From positions 2,012,501 to 2,055,000 of the forward strand of contig NC_135563.1 in assembly GCF_964340395.1 (NCBI RefSeq): DNA of 42,500 bases, given 5' to 3'. Of this stretch, positions 1-20,280 are shown piece by piece (position 1 is the first letter of the stretch; each line of letters opens with the position of its first letter). The DNA comes from Glandiceps talaboti. Its lineage: Eukaryota; Hemichordata; Enteropneusta; Spengelidae. The notes under the pieces were generated by a model that did no database searches, was not told the DNA's origin, and saw only the letters and a list, made by a program, of their open reading frames with translations. A program made the position numbers and the translations under genes.

Positions 1-1514
1 TATATGTGTGGAAATGTACCTCCTGGGTAAATTATTTTTTAACCAGCCTCTTTCTCTCCAATCGTGTGGCTCCTTAGCTGAACAAAGTATGTATTTAACG
101 CTTTTCGTGAAGACTCAAACAAAATGACAATTTAACCAGGAAACAGACCTTGCAAGTGGAGGGTCATGTCTTTGATAATTGACTGTTTTTCTTTTAGGAG
201 GTAACCAGTTGTTAACATTAACGTTAACTAAAGTGAGATAAACTAATAAACCATTGTATTTTTGCAGTGTCTACAGGTTAAATATATTTTTTCTTTTGAG
301 CCATTTGAGCCTTTCTTCAATGTAACCTTCCAATTTTATTTGACCAAATAATAACAAGATGTTTTTTTATAAACGATTCCTTATCCTTGACCGCCGTTGG
401 CGGCGCCATCGATACACCATTCACATCTAAGTCCTCTTTCGAAAACAATGTCCGTCAGTCAGAGACTGTAAGGACCGACAGTTTTGCATTAATTGTAAAT
501 GAATCCTGAAAGTGACTGACATAAACTATCCGGTGAAAAAAACCTTCAGAGAATAGACATTTCAATAGGTACAAAATGTACAACTAACTGGTCTAGAATA
601 AATACACAAAGGTGAAATAAGTGTATAAACAGAGTAACGTTAGCGCAATACTCTGACAGGTCGCTTGGATTTGAATACATGTAAAAGAGGTACTAAAACT
701 TGAAGTAGCTAGATTGAAAGTGGTGGATGGATTAATATTGGTGTCGGTAAAATGTTAATATATCATTGAATATACGTCACACAATAAATCAAATTTCAAC
801 TGATCATAAGGACCAACAAGTAAAGTTGCCACAATTCTGCTTACATGTATAACTAGTACTGTTTGTATTTTATCATCAGTCGAGTCGAATTTTCTCTCGA
901 GTGTACATTTGGTATACTTTCAATTAGTTAGGGGTATATTCATTTTGATTTCTGTCTTGTTGGAGTGGAGGGGGGGGGGGGAGCAGGAAGATTTTCGAAA
1001 ACTAATTTGTCGCCGGACACCTCAAGACAGAAAAAACTGTTTCCTGGGTAAGAACTAAAAAAAAATGTTGTGATGTAAGTGCAGAAACTAGCTACAAATG
1101 TCAGATCCATGTGTTCTGACACCACCTACACATTTACGTTTCTTGTCAAAGGTTTATACTAACTGTTTGCAAATGCTGAAACAAATCCAAACACTACCAT
1201 CAACTCAAATTACTAAGAATACTGACCTGACTTAGTACATTGAATGAATCCTGTAATTTGTCATAATGATAAAATAAGTTTAAATTGTATGGCATGCAAC
1301 AAATTTACTTTGAGGTTTTTTCCCAGTCTTAGTTTTCTGAATTCAATTGCAATATCAGGAAAGGGTATTGCCTTGTCCTTGACATGTTAAAATAACACCA
1401 GATAGAACTCCTTAAATTTCAAAACTTTCTAGGGCCGGGAGGGGCCGTACCCACCCCACACTGCTCTCTTGTATTTTGATTCAAAGTTTTAGTATTTACA
1501 TAATAAATATCATC

Positions 1515-1775
1515 ACAAAGCATTCTTTTAGTTCTTCAATTTCAGACGTTTCTAGGGGTACCCATCCCAAAACTGCTTCCATGTATTTTGATACATATTA
1601 TTACTACCTCGATATCTTAAAGTAACACCACAAAGCATTCTTCTAGTTCTTCAATTTCAAACGTTTCTAGGGGTACCCATCCCAAAACTGCTTCCATGTA
1701 TTTTGATACATATTATTACTACCTCGATATCTTAAAATAACACCACAAAGCATTCTATTAGTCCTTGGATTTCAA
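1515..1775. repeat. Threefold tandem repeat, about 115-bp unit
   Basis: The phrase CACAAAGCATTCT recurs at about 1514, 1630 and 1743. It is followed by nearly identical sequence (TTCTAGGGGTACCCATCCC and a TATTATTACTACCTCGAT block) in the first two units and a diverged third. A related inverted copy is near 6860-7130. Confidence 0.7.
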
Positions 1776-2610
1776 CATCCCCAGGAGTGAACCCCCTCTC
1801 GCACCCTTCCTCACTTGACTCCCTCAACTTTATATGCCTGCTTTCCAATGTTACTGGCTGCATGCATTGTTACCTCTTACTTTGGAAATAAGCTACATTC
1901 ACCATGTATGTCTCCTGTTATTCAATTTCAAAAATAAAATGTTATACGAATCGACGCAACATGACATGACACGATGCAGCTAAAAGTTAGATTTGAAGCA
2001 TATGTTTAAAAAGTAAATTGCTGTAGCCCTACTTGCCTAAAAGAATTGCTGTCTAGTTGCTTTCGAAGTTTCATTTTACTGTCATGGTGACTGAAAAAAA
2101 ATTGTGGGTCCAAATCCTCCAACCCCCCCCCCGAAATCTAATGGTTTACCCTTATTCATTCTTTGAAGAAAGATGTCAATTTGTGAACTAGTTATATCTC
2201 GTTGTTCTTTGTGGTTTCCTTTTTGAACTGTGGACTGTTGGACACAGCACTGGGAAATTCCTTGTTGGGGCTTTGTTTCTCCTGTATGCAATTTCTTGAG
2301 AAGCCGGGTTGATCTCTTGACATTGCAGATATCGCCAGTCTCCCTGTATTTGTATATAACTACATTGTACATTGAATAACCAATAAGGTATGTGTCGGTA
2401 ATAATAGCCGGTAACAGACCCTTCAAACAGACAGACTTTGATGAAATAAATTATTGTTAATATTCAACTATTCTCTGCACTCTATCATTTTAGTACATTT
2501 TAAAGATCAAAATTTCTTCTATTTATAAATGGGGGAGGGGGTGTTATACACAGATCATAAACTGCATCGAGTAGATAAGGACCTACAGTTTTTACACAGA
2601 GGACCAACAA

Positions 2611-2611
2611 C

Positions 2612-2642
<31 letters not shown>

Positions 2643-2697
2643 GTCTGTCTGTCTGTCTGCCTGTCTGTCTGTCTGTGCTTTGTCTGTCTGTCTGTGC

Positions 2698-2754
<57 letters not shown>
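2611..2754. repeat. (CTGT)n microsatellite
   Basis: About 144 bp of CTGT units with a few interruptions. The open frame across it is an artefact. Confidence 0.95.
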
Positions 2755-3078
2755 GGATACAATATTTAAAAAACCACGATCGATACTAATAAAACTTGTT
2801 AAACATCTACCTTATGGTAACAGCAAAAACTGAATAGATTTTGGTAAACATCCTATGAATAATAATAAAATTATTAAAGATTTTCAGTAATTAGACTATG
2901 TATATCTATATAATTTGGTACATACATTGATGATAACAGAGTTCATGTGTCATATAGAGTTTGATAATATAGCTTGTGGTGTTATTGACTCATTTGTCTA
3001 ATTCATGACTTTCAGTAATTAGGCTATATCTTAAGAATGGACTCTTCAAATTGAATATAATTTGGTACATATTTCAAG

Positions 3079-3185
3079 CAAAACAAAACAAAACAGAACA
3101 AAACAAAACAAAACAAAACAAAACAAAACAAAACAAAACAAAACAAAACAAAACAAAACAAAACAAAACAAAACAAAACAAAACA
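3079..3185. repeat. (AAAAC)n microsatellite
   Basis: About 21 pentamer units, nearly perfect. Confidence 0.95.
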
Positions 3186-3264
3186 CATGTTATGAAAAAA
3201 ATGTTGAGTAATTAGGCTACAAATTTGGTACATACTTCAAACATAAGTAATCGCACATGTTCTG

Positions 3265-3505
3265 TAGACTGTCGACAGTCGCTTGCGCCTTTTTTTCCCT
3301 ACGTTTTATCTAAACTTAAGTCGTTGCCGCGCTCCGATCCGGCACAATACTACTATAATCGCATACTGATATCGAGGACCCTCGATCACTCGGGCCTTCT
3401 GCCCTCGATATCAGTATGCGATTATAGTATTAGTAGTATTGTGCCGGATCGGAGTTTAGATAAGACGTAGGAAAAAAAGGCGCGAGCGCCTGTCGACTCA
3501 GTGTA
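3265..3505. mobile_element. Foldback MITE with 8-bp target duplication (hAT-like)
   Basis: The two halves are near-perfect reverse complements over about 100 bp each (for example CCGATCCGGCACAATACTA left, mirrored right), separated by a short spacer. Direct repeats ATGTTCTG at 3257-3264 and 3506-3513 flank it exactly. Ends begin TAGACTG and TACACTG. An 8-bp duplication fits the hAT superfamily. No transposase is encoded. Confidence 0.7.
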
Positions 3506-4286
3506 ATGTTCTGAAAAGCTTGGTGATGTAGCTTTCATCAGTTGTAATGAGTAATTTACATAATTAACGATTTTAGTAATTAGGCTATATCTAAATCCAG
3601 TTAAATTCAGTAGATACTTCAAACATAACTAATTCCATATTGGCTGTTGCATTATAACAATTATTGTGTGTAGGACGAAAGTCTAAAGACTTTGCCCTTA
3701 GGAAAGGCACCCGGTTCAAATCTGGTTTATGAATAACAGAATAGTCCACAACCTCTATACCCCAGGTAAACATTAGGAACTGGTTTGTTTGGCAACACTA
3801 TTATTTACTGCATACTTAATCTAGGTGTAAAGTCCATCTGGCCTAATAGTTCTCTCGAAATTCCTGTATCAGCAATAAATTATTCTATTGGTAGAATAAT
3901 ATCAGACGAAATTTTACATGGAGTCAAGAAAAAAATGAAAATTATTTTACGTATACGGCTATTGCCGATGTGAACACTTTCTTATAGTAAATGCAATATG
4001 ATTAGACGTTGCTAGGATCGGAGTTGAGTAGACGTGCTGCGTCCAACTAAAAAGGATATTAGGAAAAATGATATATTGGATTAGACAGTTTTATAAACTG
4101 ACACTCGCAATATATCCAGGGTTCTTACCCCAAACGTCAGCTTTTCTATAGAAAGTCACTTGCTTGGACCGAGAACACCATCTTTATCTCAATCGTTAGT
4201 CCCTTACAAAACCCTTTGTTATGATTAATGAGCTGTTATTTAGTATACAATTGTTAAGTGATCGTCCGGTTTCGATTTAGTAACGA

Positions 4287-4309
4287 TGACGTCATACAGT
4301 CTTTATAGT
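4287..4309 (+). promoter_or_regulatory. Putative gene 1 core promoter: CRE plus TATA-like box
   Basis: A perfect palindromic CRE (TGACGTCA) occupies 4287-4294 and a TATA-like CTTTATAG begins at 4301. Transcription would start near 4330, about 210 bases before the ATG. Two upstream ATGs (4341, 4379) lie in the presumed leader. The assignment rests on position and consensus only. Confidence 0.35.
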
Positions 4310-4538
4310 ATTGCATTCTATCACGTACTTAATTAAGCCAATGGTTAGTAATTCAATCCACCACACGGTCTGACCTCGATGATATCATATCGACAAACAC
4401 GTCTGTATACCGTATACGTGCCAAATCACAGCAAAATACCGTTAATTTCACTACTAGGAGTGTCACAATCGGAGACTATTGTACTTCATCCACCTTGCCG
4501 TCTGTGTCTCGACAACGCAGAGTAAAGTATATTCAGTT

Positions 4539-12171
<7,633 letters not shown>

Positions 12172-12526
12172 CACTAGTGCATCTATTTGGACTTCTGCAT
12201 ATTTATTTGACAAGATGATAAAGGAAGTTGAGCTCCTTCAAGGACAAAACATTAGAATCATTTTGGCTTGACCTTTTCTCTCTTTAATAGCAGAGCTGAA
12301 CTTATGAAAAATGTTACTAACAAAAAAATTTAATTCGTGGCATGTCACATTTTTTGGGAAAAGGTAACTCTGAACATTGCATAGAATCTTATTTATATGG
12401 CTATCAATTACTCTGTGTTCATACGGTAAATATAGCATCAATTACAAGCATGCACTAGCCACAGTTTCAAGTCATGACTTTATTTACGACTTTATTCATT
12501 CTCATTCAACAACGATGTATAGCACA

Positions 12527-12996
12527 GTAGATTATATGTAGTTGTGGTAATACCTAATATGGGGTGATTGGAAGGATATCCTTCCTGCAATGGTCTGGGT
12601 AATCAAGACTAGATTACTTGTAGTTGTGGTAATACCTATTAGTAATTGGAAGGATAGCCCTTCTATAGATTATTTGTAGTTGTGGTAATGCCTAATCTGG
12701 GGTGACTGGAAGGATAGCTGTTCTGAAGGGTCTGGGTAACGAAGACTAGATTATTTGTAGTTGTAGTAATACCTAATCTGGGGTGATTGGAAAGATAGCC
12801 TTCCTGTAAGGGTCTGGGTAACTAAGACTAGATTATTTGTAGTTGTGGTAATACCTAATCTGGGGTGACTGGAAGGATAGCTGTTCTGAAGGGTCTGGGT
12901 AACCAAGACTAGATTATTTGTAGTTGTGGTAATACCCAGTCTGGGGTGATTGGAAGGATAACCGTTCTGTAAGGGCCTGGGTAACAAACACTAGAT
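12527..12996. repeat. Tandem repeat of about 80-bp unit downstream of gene 1
   Basis: Five to six imperfect units carrying TTGTAGTTGTGGTAATACC, GGGGTGATTGGAAGGATAG and GGTCTGGGTAAC; one unit is truncated. It could lie in the gene 1 3'UTR: the next AATAAA signals are at 13367-13376. Confidence 0.85.
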
Positions 12997-13399
12997 TATC
13001 ACGTGGTTGTAGTGACATATTGATTGATGATGTGACACCCTGTTGCCATGCCAACAATACAAAACTCATGGCGCAAGAATCAGTCACCAACTGTTGTACT
13101 GGTAGTATTAGTATGTCAAGTAGGCTTTTATGTTTCGGTTTGAAAATAGCGCTAGCAGTCAGAATCCGGATACTGATTTGGAAGAAAGCCAACACTCGAA
13201 TGTATATCATATCGTTTTAAACACCATGGTTGAAAGGTAACATGGAAATACTGTAGTCCGAAATCTCGAATCTCGAATCCGGAATCTTCTCTTGAACATG
13301 TGCACTCTCCTTATAGGTGAATTTCAAACACAATATATTGAATAGGTTTATTGTATTATTATGGTGAATAAATAAAATTATCTCCTGATATTAATAACT

Positions 13400-14831
13400 T
13401 TAACGTATGTGTGTGTTTTAAATACCAAAGATAAATGATAGTAAAAGCTCTAAATAATTTTTCTTGTATGTCCTTGCTTGATGTCAAAACTTAAATGTGA
13501 AATAAGGACTGAGCCATTACTTTAAGTAAATGTAGCCACATTTAGACTGATTGTATCTTTTAATAGCAACGTTTGTTATTCTTATATTAGGGAGTCTTGA
13601 TAGCTGTAGATTTGTTGTTAATACTATTGTTATCACTATTATTATTATTATTATTCATTTGTATAATCTGTCAGTTATTTTTACTTTTGGGGCAGAAATG
13701 GATGACAACAGTAATTTAAAAAAAATAGTTTTTGCAACATTCCATATCAACAGCACATCAGCATCACTTTATACACGTTATTTTTTAATGTCCTAAATCC
13801 CCAGTTGCTATAGTGACGTAAATAGTGTATAAGTAGCATCCATTAGTAGGCCACAGTTGGAATCCAGGCTATAGTTACATTACATGTACATTTGGCATTA
13901 TATTAACGATACTGAAAAGGGTGGGCTTTGATTTCCATGAAATGTTTATATGTATTACTTAAAAGGCCACCAGCCCAAGTCGCACATTTACAAGAACAAG
14001 CAAACAATATAGTGGTTACATCATAGAGAGAGAAAATAAAAACAATAATACATAGCTACAAACATTGCCAAGTTGATTATTACAGAATTCTTCATACATG
14101 ACATGAGAGCATTACATTTTTGTATAGAAAGTTGTCTATACGACCACTTCGGTAAGTACTTTGCCCTTAGACTGTGGTACACAGGGCAAACGGAAATGAA
14201 ATGAAATTCGTCCTTTGCTCTCTATAAGGAATTCCATACATGTATGGTACTGCTGAGTGTTATAAGAATGTCACATGGTATTGATTATTCTTGATTCTTG
14301 AATCAGGATTGTGCAATCCTGGATTCCGTGGTAACCATGTTACGTAGTTGAAACATATCTAGTGATTAGCTTTCAATGGACACCAGGGATAGACACTTTC
14401 TCTCTACATCCGGGTCTCAAAATAGGGGATTTCCAACCTGTAAGTGTTGCTTACTTAAAATAGGTGCCAGTTGGTGACGTACGGACGCTGTTATGAGTAT
14501 AAACTGTATCATAAATTTACCGGACGCAATTGTCCATTAAGATACCACGTGTCATTGATAAACTGGCAGTATACTCTTGAAGGTAGTTCACGTGATGACG
14601 GATTCGCTTGGTATTTGTATAGTTGTATAAATTGCCACTGATCTTCACTAAAATATCCGTACTTTTGGTTGGAATGCAATGTGTTATTCCATTGAAATTG
14701 AAAATTGACATTGAAAAAATATTCATAGGCAAATAAATTCAGACCAGTTTTGAGGTCATTCCGAGTTCACTCTATGCGAAAGGCCATTAAGTAGAATTAA
14801 CTACAATCCGAAAGGTATACAGTGTAGTTAT
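13400..14831. repeat. 1.4-kb tandem duplication, copy A
   Basis: Almost identical to the sequence 1437 bp downstream, with scattered substitutions and small indels. The two copies abut, and the high identity implies a recent event. A block of about 110 bp around the copy B equivalent of 16135-16255 is missing or replaced here. Confidence 0.9.
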
Positions 14832-14836
14832 TATGT

Positions 14837-16365
14837 TTAACGTATGTGTGTGTTTTAAATACCAAAGATAAATGATAGTAAAAGCTCTAAATAATTTTTC
14901 TTGTATGTCCTTGCTTGAATCTGTCAAAACTTAAATGTGAAATAAGGACTGAGCCATTATTTTAAATAAATGTAGCCACATTTAGACTGATTGTATCTTT
15001 AATAGCAACGTTTGTTATTCTTATATTAGGGAGTCTTGATAGCTGTAGATTTGTTGTTAATACTATTGTTATCACTATTATTATTATTATTATTCATTTG
15101 TATAATCTGTCAGTTATTTTTACTTTTGGGGCAGAAATGGATGACAACAGTAATTTAAAAAAAAATAGTTTTAGCAACATTCCATATCAACAGCACATCA
15201 GCATCACTTTATACAAGTTATTTTTTAATGTCCTAAATCCCCAGTTGCTATAGTGACGTAAATAGTGTATAAGTAGCATCCATTAGTAGGCCACAGTTGG
15301 AATCCTGGCTATAGTTACATTACATGTACATTTGGCATTATATTAACGATACTGAAAAGGGTGGGCTTTGATTTCCATGAAATGTTTATATGTATTACTT
15401 AAAAGGCCACCAGCCCAAGTCGCACATTTACAAGAACAAGCAAACAATATAGTGGTTACATCATAGAGAGAGAAAATAAAAACAATAATACATAGCTACA
15501 AACATTGCCAAGTTGATTATTACAGAATTCTCCATACATGACATGAGAGCATTACATTTTTGTATAGAAAGTTGTCTATACGACCACTTCGGTAAGTACT
15601 TTGCCCTTAGACTGTGGTACACAGGGCAAACGGAAATGAAATGAAATTCGTCCTTTGCTCTCTATAAGGAATTCCATACATGTATGGTACTGCTGAGTGT
15701 TATAAGAATGTCACATGGTATTGATTATTCTTGATTCTTGAATCAGGATTGTGCAATCCTGGATTCCGTGGTAACCATGTTACGTAGTTGAAACATATCT
15801 AGTGATTAGCTTTCAATGGACATCAGGGAGGGACACTTTCTCTCTACATCCGGGTCTCAAAATAGGGGATGTCCAACCTGTAAGTGTTGCTTACTTAAAA
15901 TAGGTGCCAGTTGGTGACGTAAGGACGCTGTTATGAGTATAAACTGTATCATCAAATTTACCGGACGCAATTGTCCATTAAGATACCACGTGTCATTGAT
16001 AAACTGGCAGTATACTCTTGAAAGTACTAGTTCACGTGATGACGGATTCGCTTGGTATTTGTATAGTTGTATAAATTGCCACTGATCTTCACTAAAATAT
16101 CCGTACTTTTGGTTGGAATGCAATGTGTTATTCCTAACCATCGTCATGGCAGGAATGGCTACACAACATCGATATTGATAAAGTACACAATTGTGGAATA
16201 CTGTAGATAAACAATTATTAGTGCAAGTACGGGACGTTATGAACATGATAACCTTGACATTGAAAAAATATTCATAGGCTAATAAATTCAGACCAGTTTT
16301 GAGGTCATTCCGAGTTCACTCTATGCGAAAGGCCATTAAGTAGAATTAACTACGGTGTAGTTATC
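14837..16365. repeat. 1.4-kb tandem duplication, copy B
   Basis: Second copy, longer by a segment at about 16135-16255 (TAACCATCGTCATGGCAGG onward) absent from copy A. It lacks about 20 bp near its end that copy A has at 14805-14824. Confidence 0.9.
15962..16200 (-). CDS. Possible minus-strand coding exon in the duplicated unit
   Basis: A 129-codon open frame on the minus strand includes DQWQFIQLYKYQANPSSRE and CQFINDTWYLNGQLRP. Splice-like borders exist: ctacag before 16200 and CCG/GTAAAT after 15962. Copies A and B differ by a 3-bp in-frame indel inside this segment, and by a 1-bp indel just past the putative donor, which hints at past coding constraint. The protein is not recognised. It may be a transposon fragment or chance. 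Confidence 0.22.
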
Positions 16366-17504
16366 AGCACTGTCGTCGATGATCCGGGCAATTGCTTTTC
16401 TTAGGGACCGACCAGTTTCTTTCGGGGGGGGTGGCTTGGTAGGGGGTCACTCTGTTTTTGAAATTAGCAGGGGGGGGAGGTCATCCTGTTTTGAAACTTA
16501 TGGATGTGGGGGGGGGGGGTCATTGTGTTTTCGATTTTGATGGAAGAAACATACAGTGGCATGACCTTGTCTGAACTGTGGAATTTTTCCTACCTACTCT
16601 TTAATATTACTTCAACCGGAGTGGCACTCAAATATAACTATATTATATACATGTATTACCTACCACACTAATGTTACAGAATATGTCATATAAATACTCG
16701 GGAATTTCACAATCAATGGCCCATGCAATGCTTCACATATATTGCACTTTGCCTTTGTTCTGTAATTGTAATCTTCCTAGATAGTTTATAAAAGAAAGTT
16801 AATCTAAATTGTTCTACTCTTCAGTATGAGGGTTAATACACATTGTATGCTTTCTATTTCGGACACTACATGTTATTGACACTACAAATCACTACAATTC
16901 ATCAGTTTCCTGTTTCTAGTATACACTAGGTATGAGTACCTAAAGTTATCTAACATACCAGTGACTTTACTATATCTGCAATAGTAATGCCAACTCCCCC
17001 CCTTATGCAACCATCAGATGTGCTGACCTTTATTATAATCATATCGATAACTTTTTTCAGAATATATTTCAACCCTATGTGTAGAGAATAGTTTAATTTC
17101 TGATACTTGATGCTGCTGTCTTGTAAAGCTGGGAAGTTATTGTTTGAAAGGCATTGAATAGCCTAAAAAGTTGGCTTTACAAGTTTTTAAGAGTACAAAA
17201 CCTTCTAGGATCCCCACAAGAGATGGACATATCCCAGTCTTAATCTCTTTCCCCTACCTATTACTGTCAAGATGCTATTAAACATTTCTCACTATGCAAT
17301 TGCTTTTTACATTTGATGCTGTCTTGTAAACCTTGGAAATATTGTCTGAAAGGGTTTGAATAGCCTGAAAATGGCTTTAAGAGTAAGTAAAACCTCCAGA
17401 GCTTCTAGGGGTAGACCCCTTAGGACCCACACGGGAAGTTGACATATCCCCATCTCAAGTTTTAACCAGATTTAAACTGAATGCCTCCCGTGAGGGAACC
17501 ACTA

Positions 17505-18485
17505 ATTATGCAAATAGCTCATTAAACTTAAAAAAAACTATGGTAACAGGCTTTTTTGGACAAGCATGCTTTCTTAGGTTAATGTATGTGCCAAATTATA
17601 TGGAATTTTAAGAGTGCATGATACTGCTTAATTACTGAATGTCGTTCATTATTCAAAATACTCATTAAAGGTAGCAACTGACTTCATAGGACAGGTGCGT
17701 ATTATTGTGGGCGATATATGTACCATATTATACGAAATTAGCTTGCATTTTTAAGATACAGCCTAGTTACCTAAAATCGTTAATTATGCAATTTTTCATT
17801 AAAACTGTAAGCTATATCAACAAATTTTATAGGACATATCCGCTTTGTTATGGTTAACGTGTGTACTAAATGATATTGAAATTCTAGTATGCATTCTTAT
17901 GATATATCCTAATTACCGAAAATCATTAATCATGCAAATTAGTTATTAACACTGTAAGGTACATCAACAAACTTTATAGGGCGTACAAACTTTGTTATGT
18001 TTAATGTATGAAGTAAATTATATTGAAATTGAAGTATACAGTCTTAAGATATAGCCTAATTACCGAAAATAATTAATTATGCAAATTATTACCTTAAGGG
18101 AAACCAACAACTTTTATAGGTGATATGCACTCTGTTATGTTTAATGTATGTACTAAATTGTATTGAAATTGAAGTATGCAGTCTTAAGATAAATCCTAAT
18201 TACCGAAAACCATTAATTATGCAAATTATTCATTAACACTGAAAGGTACATCAACAAGCTTTACAGGACATATGCGATTGTTATGGTCAACGTATGTACT
18301 GAATTATATTGAAATTGAAGTATGGATTTTAAGATAAAGCCTAATTACCAAAAATAATTGATTATGCAAATTATTCATTAACACTGTAAGGTACATCAAC
18401 AAATTATATAAGGTACATCAACATATATTAAATCAACCAATATATGTTGTTATGTTTAACGAATACATTAAATTATATTGAAATT
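17505..18485. repeat. Degenerate satellite, about 143-bp period
   Basis: The phrase TTACCGAAAATNATTAATTATGCAAAT (here split as TTACCGAAAAT and AATTATGCAAATTATT) recurs near 17770, 17920, 18063, 18203 and 18348, alternating with CATCAACAA...TTATAGGNCATAT and TGAAATTGAAGTATGCAG. About seven diverged units. Confidence 0.8.
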
Positions 18486-18821
18486 AAGATAAGATAATAA
18501 TCTTTATTTATACTGGGTAATTTTTTAAGTATATAAACACTTGCCGCCCAAGAAGTCCAGTGAGGACCATCCCTCATGGGTTCAGGAGAAAACCGGAGTA
18601 CCCGGGGAAAACCTGCGTTGTTTGGTAGAGTCAAACTAGACGACACTCTTCTTACTTACTTCTTACTGGTAAATTTAATCGAACCCTGAATGGGGTTCGA
18701 ACCCCGACCGCAGTGGTAGCAGGCAAGTGGTTTAACCACTCGGCCACCGATAACCCTGAATGGGGTTCGAACCCCGACCGCAGTGGTAACAGGCAAGTGG
18801 TTTAACCACTCAGCCACCGAC
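18485..18821 (-). mobile_element. tRNA-derived SINE with dimeric tRNA-like head
   Basis: Read on the minus strand, two 70-bp tRNA-like units (18752-18821, 18682-18751) each contain a pol III A box (TGGCCGAGTGG or TGGCTGAGTGG) and B box (GGTTCGAACCC). They are followed by a central region with GGTTTTCCCCGGGTACTCCGG and an A/T-rich tail. The GGAGTACCCGG...AAAACC core is one I recall as common in conserved metazoan SINEs; I could not check it. Confidence 0.7.
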
Positions 18822-19708
18822 AACCCAAAATTGACTTTAAATGTCAATGAACCTCTAGCACTTCTAGGACCCCCCCCCCCATGAGAGGTGTACAATACAA
18901 AGCTTTCCCCCTACCTTTTACTGTCAAATACTATTATTTTTTTTGAATATTTACCGTATAGTCGCTAATTTAGTATGATGCTATCATTTAAAGTATTTAG
19001 GTAAGCAGTCCACTCTGAGTCACGATCAAATACGTGTCATGCAAATATGATATATGGGGGGGGGCACTTTGTTTCCGAATTGAGTGAGTGATGGGGGGGG
19101 GGGGGTTAGCCTGTTTTTTATTTTACAGAGAGGGGGTCGATGACTTTTCGTCGGCCCGATGGAAACAAATCCACCTAACCCCCCCACGCCGGAGAAACTG
19201 ACCGGTCCCTTATTCTTAATTGACCAGAAGCAAATTGGCGAAATATGGCGAGAAATGAACCATATCAAAGACAATGATTTGTATTTTTAAAGAAGTTTAT
19301 TAACAGTGACGACGTATACACACATATTTCTGTATTTGACCTAAAAAGTGGTTGATGAACGACCCTGATAAAACGGCACATTTGTCAAGTACTGGACGGA
19401 TTTGGTATGCATGCTTCTGTTTGTTTTTGCCGTAGCCTTGAACAAATCTGCCATTTCTTTTGATACTATAAATGTATCCTAAATTCATACTTATATTAGC
19501 TGTAATAGAATATTAACAAGTTTACATTGTGAGACCAAGTCTCGGCCTTGCATTATCATCATTATATTTGCACGTGTTTAACGTGCCGATGTCTGTTCAT
19601 AGTGATGTCATCATGTGTGTATTTTAACTGGCCTTGGACACGGAAATCCCTAAATTCGTGTACCGCCTGATAATGACATAAACAAAATCCTTCAAATCAC
19701 GACACGAA

Positions 19709-19832
19709 TTCTTCGAATAGAAACTGACAAAGTACCGCCCGTATTCTTTATTTGGTGGTCGTAAAAACAATAGAACAAAGACCATTGAAAGGGGAATCCC
19801 CATGACTCATATCTAGTGTGACTCTTTATAAG
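19709..19832 (+). promoter_or_regulatory. Gene 2 promoter: STAT-type GAS, kappaB, AP-1 and TATA sites
   Basis: In order: TTCTTCGAA at 19709-19717 (TTCN3GAA); a perfectly palindromic kappaB site GGGGAATCCCC at 19791-19801; one base later a consensus AP-1 site TGACTCA at 19803-19809; TATAAG at 19827-19832. A GAAACT IRF-type half site follows the GAS site. These inflammatory response elements packed before a TATA box are typical of vertebrate cytokine promoters. Binding itself is unproven. Confidence 0.5.
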
Positions 19833-19856
19833 CACTGATGTTCTCATAGGGTACTT

Positions 19857-19903
19857 ATACATCACTTTTGGCGTTCCCGAGAACTCAGCGTAAATATCAC
19901 TGG
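19857..19903 (+). other. Gene 2 putative 5'UTR exon
   Basis: About 25-35 bases below the TATA box, an Inr-like TCACTTT (A at 19864) opens a short segment that ends at a full-consensus donor (TGG/GTGAGT, donor at 19904). In the frame needed to join exon A there is a TAA at 19891 and no ATG, so the exon would be noncoding. The intron to 20826 begins directly with a (CT)n tract. A spare acceptor (ttatttttcag at 20706) followed by a 48-base segment with donor GTAAAA could be an optional leader exon. Confidence 0.42.
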
Positions 19904-19908
19904 GTGAG

Positions 19909-20260
<352 letters not shown>

Positions 20261-20280
20261 ATATTGGGTATGTACAATTA

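Larger units (their letters stand above)
1..4286. other. Upstream intergenic region, no gene recognised
   Basis: No convincing coding exon. It contains G/C homopolymer tracts near 970 and 2127, a roughly 115-bp threefold repeat, (CTGT)n, (AAAAC)n, several copies of a motif like TTAGGCTATATCT followed by TTTGGTACATACTTCAAAC (about 2880-3640), and a foldback element. The stretch around 940-1100 has an inverted, diverged copy near 7860-7995. Confidence 0.5.
16404..19209. mobile_element. TIR-bounded nonautonomous element (PIF/Harbinger-like ends)
   Basis: The left end is GGGACCGACCAGTTTCT and the right end, read in reverse, GGGACCGGTCAGTTTCTCC. Both are flanked by TTA (16401-16403, 19210-19212). 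TIRs starting GGG with a TWA duplication are typical of PIF/Harbinger. The interior is noncoding, has G-rich tracts near both ends, and includes a satellite and a SINE. The two ends could instead belong to two separate relics. Confidence 0.42.

Noticed and set aside
2082-2426. Minus-strand 114-codon open frame
   Set aside because: No splice-site context or recognised motif, and its C-terminal part runs into a poly-G tract of a dispersed repeat. Compatible with chance.
2529-2789. Open frame with Cys-Leu-Ser-Val repeats
   Set aside because: Direct translation of the (CTGT)n microsatellite.
3660-3735. tRNA-like B box GGTTCAAATC
   Set aside because: No matching A box or cloverleaf arms upstream.
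18682-18821. Two functional tRNA genes
   Set aside because: The 70-bp units lack a convincing acceptor stem and anticodon arm and are fused to a SINE body.
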